DNA of 29,199 nt. Source: CAYOHR01 sp964512145 (GTDB lineage: Bacteria; Bacteroidota; Bacteroidia; Flavobacteriales_G; JALEGO01). The notes below the pieces were generated by a model. The model had not been told where the DNA came from. It worked only from the letters and a program-made list of their open reading frames with translations, and did no database searches. The translations under genes were made by a program, and so were the position numbers. Positions 16,706 to 24,586 of this stretch are shown one piece after another. The stretch covers positions 1 through 29,199 of the forward strand of contig CAZEIM010000035.1 of NCBI GenBank assembly GCA_964512145.1, written 5' to 3'. How positions within the stretch are numbered: position 1 is the stretch's first letter; the number at the start of each line of letters is the position of its first letter.

Positions 16706-18373
16706 ATGCGCAAAATCATAGTATACGTATCGTGTTTTATTGTATCCCAATCCCTATTTACTCAAACAACAACTAATATTTGGGTTTTTTTAAAGGATAA
16801 AAATACGTGTAAAAGTTCCATACAGATGAACAATGTTTTATCAGAAAAAGCGATTGAAAAAAGAAAAAAATATAATATACCTTTTGATGAAAGAGACATC
16901 CCTGTATGTAACGAATATATTCAAGAAATAATAAAATTAGGCGGTTTTAAGGTTCGCTCTGTTTCTAAGTGGTTAAATGCAGTGTCTTTAGAATGTACAG
17001 ATACTGTTAATATTAAGAAGTTAGGTCAACTGAGTTGTGTAGAAAAACTTCAACTAATTAAAAATCACAATTTACCTCAAAAATCAACCATTGATAATCA
17101 AAAATTTAGTCAAATATACGACTCAAACGAAGCTTTGTATTATCCAGCAGAATATGGGGCTAGTTATGATCAGAATAATATGATACAAATACAAAGTTTG
17201 CATGACATGGGCTTTACCGGAGAGGGAATAACGATAGCAGTATTTGATGCCGGATTTTTAGGAGTTGATACTATTCGTTTTTTTAAGCCAATGTTTAATG
17301 AAGGCAGGGTGTTGTATTCGTTGAATTTAGTAGATAGTTTGAAGTCTGTTTATAACCATAGTGCTCATGGGACCAGTGTTTTGTCTTTGATGGCAGGATA
17401 TACACCCGGACAATATATTGGAACTGCTCCAAAAGCAAACTATATGCTTTTTGTAACCGAAGATGTTACTAAGGAAGTAAGAAAAGAAGAAGAAAATTGG
17501 CTCCGTGCAATTGAAATAGCGGATAGTTTAGGGGTTGATATTATTAATTCATCTTTAGGATACAGCACTTTTGACGATACTTCAGATAATTACACGTATG
17601 AAAATATGGATGGTAATACAGCTTTAATTACTCGTGCTGCAGATATTGCTGCCAGTAAAGGAATATTGGTGGTTACTAGTGCCGGGAATGAAGGAAGTGG
17701 TTCGTGGAGGCACATTACGGCTCCAGCCGATGCAGATTCTGTTTTAACCGTTGGTTCTGTAGATGCATTAAGAAACTATTCCAGCTATAGTTCAGTAGGA
17801 CCTACATTTGATGGACGATTAAAACCTAATGTTTCAGCTCAGGGACAAAAACCTTATTATATACAACAAAATGGTCAAATATCTAATGCAGGTAGCGGTA
17901 CTTCGTTTGCTTCACCAATAATTGCCGGAGCATCTGCTTGTTTATGGCAAAGCGCAAAAAATGTTACTAATATGCAAGTGTTGGATGCTATTCAAAAATC
18001 AGCTCATCAATATATGTTCCCTGATCATTATATGGGATTTGGTATCCCAAATTTTAATAATGCATATTATTTTTTACATCCTACAGATACTTTGCCAATT
18101 TTAAACGATTGGTATTCGGTTTTTCCTAATCCTTTTCAATCAAATTTATACCTTCGATTTTTTTCAGTTTCGGAGCAAGAAATAAATATTTCATTATTAA
18201 ATACATTTTTTCAAGAAGTTTACACGTATAATTGGATAGTATATAAAGGATTTAATGAATATACAATTCCTTTTGAGGACAATATTACTATAAATCAAGG
18301 AATGTATTTTTTAAGAATTAAGACGTTAAATCAGGAATATGTTAGTAAATTAATACGCACAGAAATAGAGTAG
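16706..18373 (+). CDS. Subtilisin-like serine peptidase (S8) with T9SS type A sorting domain, 555 aa
   Basis: Secreted protease. Signal peptide 1-20 (…SQSLFTQ); an inhibitor-like prodomain (~25-125) with 'NVLSEKAIEKRKKYNIPFDERD'; catalytic domain ~155-460 with Asp181 in 'ITIAVFDAGFLGVD', His221 in 'SAHGTSVLSLMAG', oxyanion Asn328 in 'VVTSAGNEGSG', and Ser400 in 'GSGTSFASPIIAGAS'. All four key residues are present. The C-terminal ~85 residues ('WYSVFPNPFQSNLYLRF' to 'GMYFLRIKTLNQEYVSKLI') are a type A sorting domain, so it should be exported through the type IX secretion system and attached to or released from the cell surface. Last gene of the operon; it ends 4 bp before the convergent FAH gene. 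Confidence 0.95.
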   Translation: MRKIIVYVSCFIVSQSLFTQTTTNIWVFLKDKNTCKSSIQMNNVLSEKAIEKRKKYNIPFDERDIPVCNEYIQEIIKLGGFKVRSVSKWLNAVSLECTDTVNIKKLGQLSCVEKLQLIKNHNLPQKSTIDNQKFSQIYDSNEALYYPAEYGASYDQNNMIQIQSLHDMGFTGEGITIAVFDAGFLGVDTIRFFKPMFNEGRVLYSLNLVDSLKSVYNHSAHGTSVLSLMAGYTPGQYIGTAPKANYMLFVTEDVTKEVRKEEENWLRAIEIADSLGVDIINSSLGYSTFDDTSDNYTYENMDGNTALITRAADIAASKGILVVTSAGNEGSGSWRHITAPADADSVLTVGSVDALRNYSSYSSVGPTFDGRLKPNVSAQGQKPYYIQQNGQISNAGSGTSFASPIIAGASACLWQSAKNVTNMQVLDAIQKSAHQYMFPDHYMGFGIPNFNNAYYFLHPTDTLPILNDWYSVFPNPFQSNLYLRFFSVSEQEINISLLNTFFQEVYTYNWIVYKGFNEYTIPFEDNITINQGMYFLRIKTLNQEYVSKLIRTEIE

Positions 18374-18377
18374 GGGG

Positions 18378-18983
18378 CTATAAAATTTTTACCTCTAATA
18401 ATTTCTCATGATTTACATATCCTTCCAATATATCGCCTATTTCAATTTTCCCAACACCAGAAGGGGTTCCTGTAAAAATTAAATCACCGGTTTTTAATGT
18501 AAAATAAGATGAGACATACGAAATTATTTTATTCACGCTAAAAATCATATCCCTAGAATTTCCTTTTTGAACCGTTTCTCCATTTTTTAATAATGTAAAG
18601 TCAATATCTTGTATGTCATTTTTTAATGTAATAAATTTTCCTATGGTTGCAGAACCATCAAATCCTTTGGCAATTTCCCAGGGTAATCCTTTGCTTTTAC
18701 ATGCTTCTTGTATGTCTCGGGCTGTAAAATCAATGCCTAATGTAATTTGCTCATAATACTTATGTGCAAACTTTTCTGCAATATTTTTTCCCATTTTATG
18801 TATTTTTATTACCAACTCTGCTTCATAATGAATATTTTTAGAAAAATCGGGCATATAAAATGTTGCAGGATGATTTATTACAGCTGTATCGGGTTTTAAA
18901 AATATGACAGGTTTTTCAGGTATTTCGTTTTTTAATTCTTTTATATGATCGGAATAGTTTCTTCCTACACAAATAATCTTCAT
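18378..18983 (-). CDS. Fumarylacetoacetate hydrolase (FAH) family protein, 201 aa
   Basis: Short single-domain FAH fold, the size of acylpyruvases (FAHD1/YcgM type). Motifs: 'KIICVGRNYSDHIKELKNE' at the N-terminus, 'KPVIFLKPDTAV', metal ligands Glu54 and Glu56 in 'HYEAELVIKI', Asp85 in 'LGIDFTARDIQ', 'KGLPWEIAKGFDGSATIG', and the closing 'LIFTGTPSGVGKIEIGD'. Such enzymes hydrolyse or decarboxylate short beta-diketo acids such as acylpyruvates or oxaloacetate; the substrate cannot be read from sequence. It is transcribed alone, divergently from the TPR/OmpH operon, and converges with the subtilase with only 4 bp between stops. Confidence 0.92.
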   Translation of the reverse strand: MKIICVGRNYSDHIKELKNEIPEKPVIFLKPDTAVINHPATFYMPDFSKNIHYEAELVIKIHKMGKNIAEKFAHKYYEQITLGIDFTARDIQEACKSKGLPWEIAKGFDGSATIGKFITLKNDIQDIDFTLLKNGETVQKGNSRDMIFSVNKIISYVSSYFTLKTGDLIFTGTPSGVGKIEIGDILEGYVNHEKLLEVKIL

Positions 18984-18997
18984 GGCGCTTTTTTAAA

Positions 18998-19005
18998 CAA
19001 AATTA
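18998..19005 (-). promoter_or_regulatory. Candidate -7 element of the FAH gene promoter
   Basis: Minus strand reads TAATTTTG, a full match to the Bacteroidota -7 consensus TAnnTTTG, 14 bases before the ATG. At the expected -33 distance only TTT, not TTG, is present, so this is a half-supported promoter with a very short leader. Confidence 0.4.
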
Positions 19006-19041
19006 AAATAAAGCATTCTATAAAAAAATGAGCTGTTTTAA

Positions 19042-19077
19042 TTATACCTATAATTTATTTTTTATACCTGTAATTTA
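19042..19077. repeat. Tandem 16-bp direct repeats at 20-bp period
   Basis: TTATACCTATAATTTA at 19042-19057 and TTATACCTGTAATTTA at 19062-19077 differ at one base and are spaced 20 bp, about two helical turns. They lie in the 154-bp gap between the divergent FAH and TPR genes, upstream of both candidate -7 elements, where an activator or repressor could bind cooperatively on one DNA face. Confidence 0.6.
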
Positions 19078-19119
19078 ATGTAAACATTGGTTTAGATATG
19101 TTTTTTACGTAAAATACTA

Positions 19120-19127
19120 TATCTTCG
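19120..19127 (+). promoter_or_regulatory. Candidate -7 element of the TPR/OmpH operon
   Basis: TATCTTCG matches TAnnTTTG at all but one position and ends 10 bases before the ATG of the TPR lipoprotein. No TTG is found 17-23 bases upstream, so support is partial. Confidence 0.35.
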
Positions 19128-19137
19128 CAAAGTAAAT

Positions 19138-19821
19138 ATGAAACCTTACAGGACCATTTATTTTTCTGTTATTTTATTCATTTTTTTGTGGGCTTGTAAT
19201 GCCGATAAAAATCAGCATTACTGGGATGTATATTCAAATAGTATTCAATATAAAGATTATACAAATGCTACTGTTGCCTTACAAAATTTATTAGTTCTTA
19301 ACCCAACGAATGAAAGTATATTAGATTCATTAGCTAATACATATTATCAAAACAAAGAATTTTTTTCTTGTTTAGAGGTATGTAAAGAAATTTTAGGAAA
19401 AAACTCTAATAATACTAAAGTCCATTTATTAGCCGGTGAATCAGCCCATGCTATAGGTAATTATGAATTAGCTTGGTTTTATTATCAACATTGGATAATA
19501 AAATATCCTCAAGATATTCCCGTTTTATATAATGCTTCTATTGATTTATATAATATTCAACAAGCCGATAGTGCTATTCAATTTCTAAAAAAAATAGTTT
19601 CATTTCCTCAAAGTAGAGAAAAAGGCTTAGCTTTTAATACAGATGGTCAAAATCAAATTATTTCGTATTATGCAGCGTCTTTAAATATATTAGGATTTAT
19701 TCATATGCAACAAGGAGATTTTAAAAATGCCGAAATATACTTTAAAGAAGCTTTAAATGTTCAACCAGACTTTATACTTGCCAAAAATAACCTCGATTTT
19801 TTACATAAAAATTTTAAATAA
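19138..19821 (+). CDS. Tetratricopeptide-repeat lipoprotein, 227 aa
   Basis: Lipoprotein signal (MKPYRTIYFSVILFIFLWAC, Cys20). The mature part is all helical with about five TPR units: 'DYTNATVALQNLLVLNP', 'NKEFFSCLEVCKEILGKN', 'NYELAWFYYQHWIIKYP', 'QADSAIQFLKKIV', and a well-formed last one 'GDFKNAEIYFKEALNVQP'. TPRs mediate protein-protein contact, here on the periplasmic side of a membrane. First gene of a four-gene operon and 5 bp ahead of the OmpH-like gene, so an outer-membrane biogenesis role is plausible. Confidence 0.9.
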   Translation: MKPYRTIYFSVILFIFLWACNADKNQHYWDVYSNSIQYKDYTNATVALQNLLVLNPTNESILDSLANTYYQNKEFFSCLEVCKEILGKNSNNTKVHLLAGESAHAIGNYELAWFYYQHWIIKYPQDIPVLYNASIDLYNIQQADSAIQFLKKIVSFPQSREKGLAFNTDGQNQIISYYAASLNILGFIHMQQGDFKNAEIYFKEALNVQPDFILAKNNLDFLHKNFK

Positions 19822-19826
19822 TATAT

Positions 19827-20450
19827 ATGAGCCTTTCTAAACTTTCCTTAGCATTAAACTTAGTTTTAGTAGTATTGATTGTAATTCTTTTTTCTAAAGT
19901 ATCTAAGCTGGAAAAATTAAATCAATCACAACCAACCATTGCATCAAATGTTATTGATACTGCATTTAATACGTCACAAAAACATACCTTAGTTTATATT
20001 AATGTGGATAGCCTAGATGCCAATTATCAAATGGTTAAAGATATGAGGGATGAATTAGAAAAGGAACGACAAAAATCCAGAGCTTCACTTGAAACGAAGT
20101 ATAAAGCGTTGGAAACCGAGTTTATTAAAGCGCAGGAGGAATCGAAATACTATACTCAAAAACAAGCGCAAGACAAACAGGCTGAGTTAATGGAAAAAGA
20201 GCAAAAATTGGTAAAAATGGAGCAGGATTTAACGGAGAAATTACAACAAAAAGAAATTGATAAAAATAAAGAATTACAACAGCTTGTTCATGATGCCTTG
20301 GATAAATTAAAGGAAAAACACCAATACAATTTTGTTTTTGGCTATACCGGCTGGGGAAATGTATTGTTTGCCCATGATTCCTTAGATATAACTAAGGATG
20401 TGTTACATCTTTTAAATACAGAATACGCTCAACAAAAATCTATTAAATAA
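19827..20450 (+). CDS. Membrane-anchored OmpH/Skp-like protein, 207 aa
   Basis: One N-terminal transmembrane helix (~7-23), a variable linker, then the OmpH core: strand 'TLVYINVDSLDANYQMV' (54-70), a long Lys/Glu/Gln-rich coiled coil (~72-160), and the closing 'YNFVFGYTGWGNVLFA' with 'LDITKDVLHLLNTEY'. This fits the Skp/OmpH periplasmic chaperone family, but as a signal-anchored form. It is a closer match to the canonical family than the second copy at 9898-10422, and its operon (TPR lipoprotein, DUF4924) is not specialised, so it may be the general-purpose copy. Confidence 0.88.
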   Translation: MSLSKLSLALNLVLVVLIVILFSKVSKLEKLNQSQPTIASNVIDTAFNTSQKHTLVYINVDSLDANYQMVKDMRDELEKERQKSRASLETKYKALETEFIKAQEESKYYTQKQAQDKQAELMEKEQKLVKMEQDLTEKLQQKEIDKNKELQQLVHDALDKLKEKHQYNFVFGYTGWGNVLFAHDSLDITKDVLHLLNTEYAQQKSIK

Positions 20451-20458
20451 TAATAGTT

Positions 20459-21025
20459 ATGAGTTTTGTTATTGCCGAGCAAAAAAAGAAGGAAAATATT
20501 ATAGAATATATTTTGTACATGTGGCAAATAGAAGATATAATAAGATCTTGTCAATTTAATATTTATGATTTAGAAAAGAAGGTTATTAATATTGGCCCAT
20601 ATAGTAAATCAGAAAAAGTTGAGTTAAAAAATTGGTACATGGATTTAATGTACAGTATGGAAAGTGAAAATATACAAGAAAAGGGTCATTTGAGTGAGTT
20701 ATTAGAAATTCAAGCAGAATTGGAACATATTCATATAAAATTAATTAAGGTTTTTCAGCTTGAGTCTTATCAAAAAGTATATGATAAAGTATTACCACTT
20801 ATTCGAGAACTTAAAAAGAAGTCCAATGATTTATTGGTACAGGATGTAGAAACCTGTTTACAATTTATGTATGGTAGTTTGCTATTAAAACTTCAGCAAA
20901 AATCATTGAGTGTTGAAACCTTAGAAGCATTAAAAAACATTAGTTTTTTAATGTACACATTAGCCGATAAATATAATGATCAGAAAGAAGGTTTTTTGAA
21001 CTTGTCTAATGCATTAAAAAATTAA
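20459..21025 (+). CDS. DUF4924 family protein, 188 aa
   Basis: Soluble, mostly helical protein without signal peptide. It starts with 'IAEQKKKENIIEYILYMWQ' followed by 'EDIIRSCQFNI', and later has 'WYMDLMYSMESENIQEKGHL' and 'DVETCLQFMYGSLLLKLQQ', the conserved blocks I recall for DUF4924, a Bacteroidota family of unknown function. Length is typical. It lies 8 bp after the OmpH-like gene and 1 bp before the second MORN-like gene. No catalytic motif is visible. Confidence 0.85.
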   Translation: MSFVIAEQKKKENIIEYILYMWQIEDIIRSCQFNIYDLEKKVINIGPYSKSEKVELKNWYMDLMYSMESENIQEKGHLSELLEIQAELEHIHIKLIKVFQLESYQKVYDKVLPLIRELKKKSNDLLVQDVETCLQFMYGSLLLKLQQKSLSVETLEALKNISFLMYTLADKYNDQKEGFLNLSNALKN

Positions 21026-21026
21026 T

Positions 21027-22601
21027 ATGATTCGATGTTTCCACTTTTTATTGTTTAACCTATTTTTTTCAACTTTATTTTCTCAAGAAGTCATTAAACA
21101 ATATTATCAGGATTTTTGGGATAAAGATGAAAAAATTGTAAAGAGTAAAGGCATTTATTCCTATGGTTTTGAAGACAGTGTTTGGACTCGATGGTATAAA
21201 AACGGAAAAATACAAGAACAAACAACCTATGATATGGGTTTTTTAAATGGTAAATCTACCCATTGGTACGAAAATGGTCATAAAAAATATGAAGGTTATT
21301 TTGTAAATAACTTTCCGGATAGTTTGTATACTGAATGGTACGATAATGGAAACATTAAAGAGCAAGGCAATTTTTTAAGAGGCAAAAAACACGGAAAATG
21401 GAAGTATTTTTTTTATGATGGAAAAACGCATTGTGAAAAAATATATAACGGTGATGAGGTTCATATTTTATTTTCAAATAATATACAGGGTGAACAAACT
21501 TTAATTTCTGGTACGGGTATATATGTTGAATATTATGAAAATCAAACTCAAAAAGAGTATGTAGAATATCAAAATAATATTCGCAACGGAATAGCTAAAA
21601 AATGGTATGAAAATGGCCAACTTGAAGAGGAAGGTATGTTTAAAGGCAACTTGATGGATGGCCAGTGGAAGTATTATTATAGCAATGGGTTTGTAAAACG
21701 CATAGTTGGATATTCAGAAAGTATTAAACATGGGATTTTTTTAGAACTCACCTATTCTGGAGACACCTTGGTTCATGGAGATTATATATTTGGTAAAAAA
21801 CATGGAGTTTGGAAATGGTATAAAAGCAAGAATATTCCAGATATTATTGGAACGTTTGATCAGGGAGTAATGCATGGTTACTGGCAGTATTACTATAGTT
21901 CAGGCCAATTGGAATCGGTTGGTAATTTTAAAAATAATGTACGAGATAGTGTTTGGAATTTTTGGTATCCAACTGGTGAATTATGGAAAAAAGGAACATA
22001 TACTCAAGATATAAAAGAAGGATTATGGACAACTTGGTTTGAGTCGGGACAAAAATTACAAGAAGGAACATACAAAAATGGAAAAGAACATGGAAAATGG
22101 GTTAGTTGGTACGAGACCGGGAAAGTAAAAGACGAAGGAAGCTTTATGGACGGGATTATGGATGGAGAATGGCATGGTTGGTTTCCAAATGGGCAAAAAA
22201 ATTACCAAGGATATTATTCTAAGAGTAAAAAAAGTAATGAATGGATATATTGGTATGATAATGGATTGGTTAGAGAAAAAGGAAAATACCAAGATGATGC
22301 AAAGAATGGCTTTTGGGAGTACTATACCCGAAAGGGAATAAAGGAGTCGGAAGGCACTTACCTTTCAGGTAAAAAAAACGGCACTTGGATATTTTATTAT
22401 TTAACGGGACAAAAAGCTCGAGAAGATTCATATAAAGAAAATAAGTTGCATGGAAAATCCATATCCTTCAGACAAGGAGGTGCAGTAGAGGTTATTATTA
22501 ATTACAGCGAGGGACTAAAACATGGAAAAACTATCGTATACGATAAAAATGGAAAGCTGGTTCAAAGTATGGATTTTAAAAAAGGGGAACGAGTTAAATA
22601 A
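21027..22601 (+). CDS. Exported YwqK/MORN-like repeat protein, 524 aa
   Basis: Signal peptide ~1-20 (MIRCFHFLLFNLFFSTLFSQ) then about twenty ~23-residue repeats almost to the C-terminus, e.g. 'HGKWVSWYETGKVKDEGSF', 'DGEWHGWFPNGQKNYQGYY', 'EGLWTTWFESGQKLQEGTY'. Each unit is a W/Y-rich beta hairpin with glycine turns, giving an elongated exported solenoid. Two units around residues 135-175 are degenerate. It is the larger paralogue of 13933-14952 and the last gene of its operon. Automatic labels as an antitoxin component should be treated with caution because it is exported and no toxin is adjacent. Function unknown. Confidence 0.87.
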   Translation: MIRCFHFLLFNLFFSTLFSQEVIKQYYQDFWDKDEKIVKSKGIYSYGFEDSVWTRWYKNGKIQEQTTYDMGFLNGKSTHWYENGHKKYEGYFVNNFPDSLYTEWYDNGNIKEQGNFLRGKKHGKWKYFFYDGKTHCEKIYNGDEVHILFSNNIQGEQTLISGTGIYVEYYENQTQKEYVEYQNNIRNGIAKKWYENGQLEEEGMFKGNLMDGQWKYYYSNGFVKRIVGYSESIKHGIFLELTYSGDTLVHGDYIFGKKHGVWKWYKSKNIPDIIGTFDQGVMHGYWQYYYSSGQLESVGNFKNNVRDSVWNFWYPTGELWKKGTYTQDIKEGLWTTWFESGQKLQEGTYKNGKEHGKWVSWYETGKVKDEGSFMDGIMDGEWHGWFPNGQKNYQGYYSKSKKSNEWIYWYDNGLVREKGKYQDDAKNGFWEYYTRKGIKESEGTYLSGKKNGTWIFYYLTGQKAREDSYKENKLHGKSISFRQGGAVEVIINYSEGLKHGKTIVYDKNGKLVQSMDFKKGERVK

Positions 22602-22683
22602 ACTGAATCATTCAAGTTATGAGGTATTGCCATTAAACTCAATTTTTATGGCACTTACTTGTGTTTGGAATATAATTATAATC

Positions 22684-23550
22684 TTATTTTAAATTAATAA
22701 AATATTCCTTTTTACCTATAGTAACTTTAGCTTCTTTATCGCAATTTTTATTACCAAAATCAATAGTTCTTTTTAATAAATCTTCGGGTTGTACCTCAAT
22801 AATTCCTTGAGTTATTTCAGGCACATAATCACAGAATTGTAAATGCATAGGACTGGTAATTTTCGCATCGAATAATCGACCTTCGCTATTAACACCCAAT
22901 GCTGTTCCTGTTATTTCATAGGCATCGTCAAAAATGCACGATATATTTAAAAAACAATTGGTGTCAGAAGGAAATATAGAAAATTGTGTATTACTACCTT
23001 CTATTTGTTTTCTTGTTCGAGTTGATTCCCATGTTACTGTTTCATTGCTTGGGTAGGTTATTTTTCCATTGGTTACTTTAATATTAAACGTAAAATTCCC
23101 CATATTTTCAGCCACATGAGTAGCCTCAACTTTATAGTCATTCACATAATAATTATCAAATGTAGTAGTAATTACACTTCCTGTTTCAAAATATCGTCCT
23201 GACAATTCACAAATTATTTTACCTCTTCTGTATTTACCATCTAACCCCTTACAATTTAAATTCCCAAAATTGATCGTCATGGTTATAGGAAAAATACTAT
23301 CACTTGAACTAAAGGTAATACTAGCACATGAGTCATTTGTTACCTCAACAACATCTTGTGTTCTTAATAAGGATGGTTGTTGTAATACTGATTTTTGTAC
23401 AATATTTTGAACATCCGAAAAAACATTATCTACAATCGTGTAATCAACTTCGGTTGTAGTTTGTCTATTTAATTTGGCTTTCCTACACCCTGAAAAAATA
23501 AGGATAGGCGCTAAAATAACAATCAACCATGATACAGCTATTTTTTTCAT
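22684..23550 (-). CDS. Lipoprotein of unknown function, 288 aa
   Basis: Lipoprotein signal with Cys22 (…LAPILIFSGC) followed by RKAKLNRQ. The mature protein is beta-rich with 'CASITFSSSDSIFPITMTINFG' split by turns and 'CKGLDGKYRRGKIICELSGRYFETG', a layout seen in many Bacteroidota outer-membrane lipoproteins of unknown role. A TATTTTTG element (minus strand, 23558-23565) matches the -7 consensus 7 bases before the ATG, but no -33 TTG accompanies it. It lies 31 bp downstream of the Thx gene, so read-through from there is possible. Confidence 0.85.
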   Translation of the reverse strand: MKKIAVSWLIVILAPILIFSGCRKAKLNRQTTTEVDYTIVDNVFSDVQNIVQKSVLQQPSLLRTQDVVEVTNDSCASITFSSSDSIFPITMTINFGNLNCKGLDGKYRRGKIICELSGRYFETGSVITTTFDNYYVNDYKVEATHVAENMGNFTFNIKVTNGKITYPSNETVTWESTRTRKQIEGSNTQFSIFPSDTNCFLNISCIFDDAYEITGTALGVNSEGRLFDAKITSPMHLQFCDYVPEITQGIIEVQPEDLLKRTIDFGNKNCDKEAKVTIGKKEYFINLK

Positions 23551-23581
23551 GAAAAAACAAAAATAGGAACTATTTTTTTGT

Positions 23582-23836
23582 TTATTTCTTTTTAGCTGTT
23601 TCTGCTTTTTTAGTTTTTGCAGGAGCTTTTGTAGTTGTTTCTTTTGCTGGCTTAACTTTTTCTGCTGTTTTAGCAGGAGCTTTTTTTTCTTTTACTTCTT
23701 TAACTACTTTTGGTTCAACGTTTTTTACTTTTGTTTTAGTGACTGTAGCAACCTTTTTTTTCTTTCTTTTTCTACTAATTCCGTAACTACCAGCAAAACG
23801 TTTACCTTTAGCCGTTTTAATATCTCCTTTTCCCAT
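23582..23836 (-). CDS. 30S ribosomal protein Thx family with Lys/Ala-rich C-terminal extension, 84 aa
   Basis: The first ~28 residues, MGKGDIKTAKGKRFAGSYG then ISRKRKKKK, match the small ribosomal protein Thx (bTHX), which binds in the head of the 30S subunit. Thermus Thx is only ~26 residues; here ~56 residues follow, composed almost entirely of K, A, T, V, E and P ('KEKKAPAKTAEKVKPAKETT'), resembling histone H1-type tails. The tail may contact rRNA or DNA, or be a disordered extension. The frame is open with ATG at 23836 and a clean -7 element upstream. Confidence 0.85.
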   Translation of the reverse strand: MGKGDIKTAKGKRFAGSYGISRKRKKKKVATVTKTKVKNVEPKVVKEVKEKKAPAKTAEKVKPAKETTTKAPAKTKKAETAKKK

Positions 23837-23854
23837 ATAAATATAAGTTTAGCG

Positions 23855-23862
23855 CAAAAATA
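23855..23862 (-). promoter_or_regulatory. Candidate -7 element of the Thx gene
   Basis: Minus strand TATTTTTG fully matches TAnnTTTG, 18 bases before the ATG. The only TTG trinucleotides upstream are at 11 and 28 bases, outside the usual 17-23 spacing, so the -33 part is weak. Confidence 0.4.
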
Positions 23863-23901
23863 TACATTAATTCCAATTAAATTATATACTCAATTTAAAA
23901 A

Positions 23902-24585
23902 TTACAATGATTGATGTTTTTTAAGAAATTCTTTTTCAATAATGTTCGATGTTTTAACTGTTTTTCGACACCATTCAAGCATTATTTTAATTTTTTCTTC
24001 TTCGCTTAATTTCCATTTTTCTGTTTCGGTTAATAATTTTTCATGTAAATAAAAAAGAAGTATTCCAGCTGAAACAGATACATTAAAGCTTTCGGTAAAT
24101 CCGTACATGGGAATATATAAAAATGTATCGGCATGTTTTTCAACTTCAGTTGTAATGCCATGTAATTCAGTGCCAAATACAAATGCTGTTTTTTGATGAA
24201 TATTATATTTAGTAATTTTTTTAGCTTCTTTACTTAATTTTGTTGCCGCAATAGTATACCCCTGATTTTTTAAATTTTTAAAACAATTTTCTACGGCATT
24301 AGGTTCTTTATAAGTATGTAATGAAAGCCATTTTTCGGCACCTAAGGCAATATCTTCATTAATTTGATATGAATTTCGGTTTTCAATAATATGTACATTT
24401 TGTATCCCTAAGCAATCGCATGTTCTTAGTACTGCACTGGCATTGTGCGATTGATAAATATCTTCCAGTACTACCGTAAAATGCGTTGTTCTGTTTTGAA
24501 TAATTTGATTAAACAAGTTTATTCGTTGTTCACTAATATACTTTTGAAGCTCGTTTAATAATAATTGGTCATTCTGCAACAACAT
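23902..24585 (-). CDS. trmH: tRNA (guanosine-2'-O-)-methyltransferase TrmH (SpoU/SPOUT family), 227 aa
   Basis: AdoMet-dependent 2'-O-methylation of G18 in the tRNA D-loop is the expected reaction. All three SpoU motifs are present: motif 1 'HNASAVLRTC' with Arg54, motif 2 'FVFGTELHGI' with Glu140, motif 3 'IPMYGFTESFNVSVSAGI' with Asn168 and the trefoil-knot loop. The N-terminal helical region and the C-terminal helix ('MLEWCRKTV') match TrmH rather than RlmB, which carries a different N-terminal domain. Its ATG is 1 bp after the stop of the arginase-family gene, so the two are co-transcribed. Confidence 0.92.
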   Translation of the reverse strand: MLLQNDQLLLNELQKYISEQRINLFNQIIQNRTTHFTVVLEDIYQSHNASAVLRTCDCLGIQNVHIIENRNSYQINEDIALGAEKWLSLHTYKEPNAVENCFKNLKNQGYTIAATKLSKEAKKITKYNIHQKTAFVFGTELHGITTEVEKHADTFLYIPMYGFTESFNVSVSAGILLFYLHEKLLTETEKWKLSEEEKIKIMLEWCRKTVKTSNIIEKEFLKKHQSL

Positions 24586-24586
24586 A

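Noticed and set aside
22628..22653. Inverted repeat TGCCAT/ATGGCA between the convergent MORN and lipoprotein genes
   Set aside because: Stem of only 6 bp, loop of 14 bases and no T-run after it; too weak to call a terminator.
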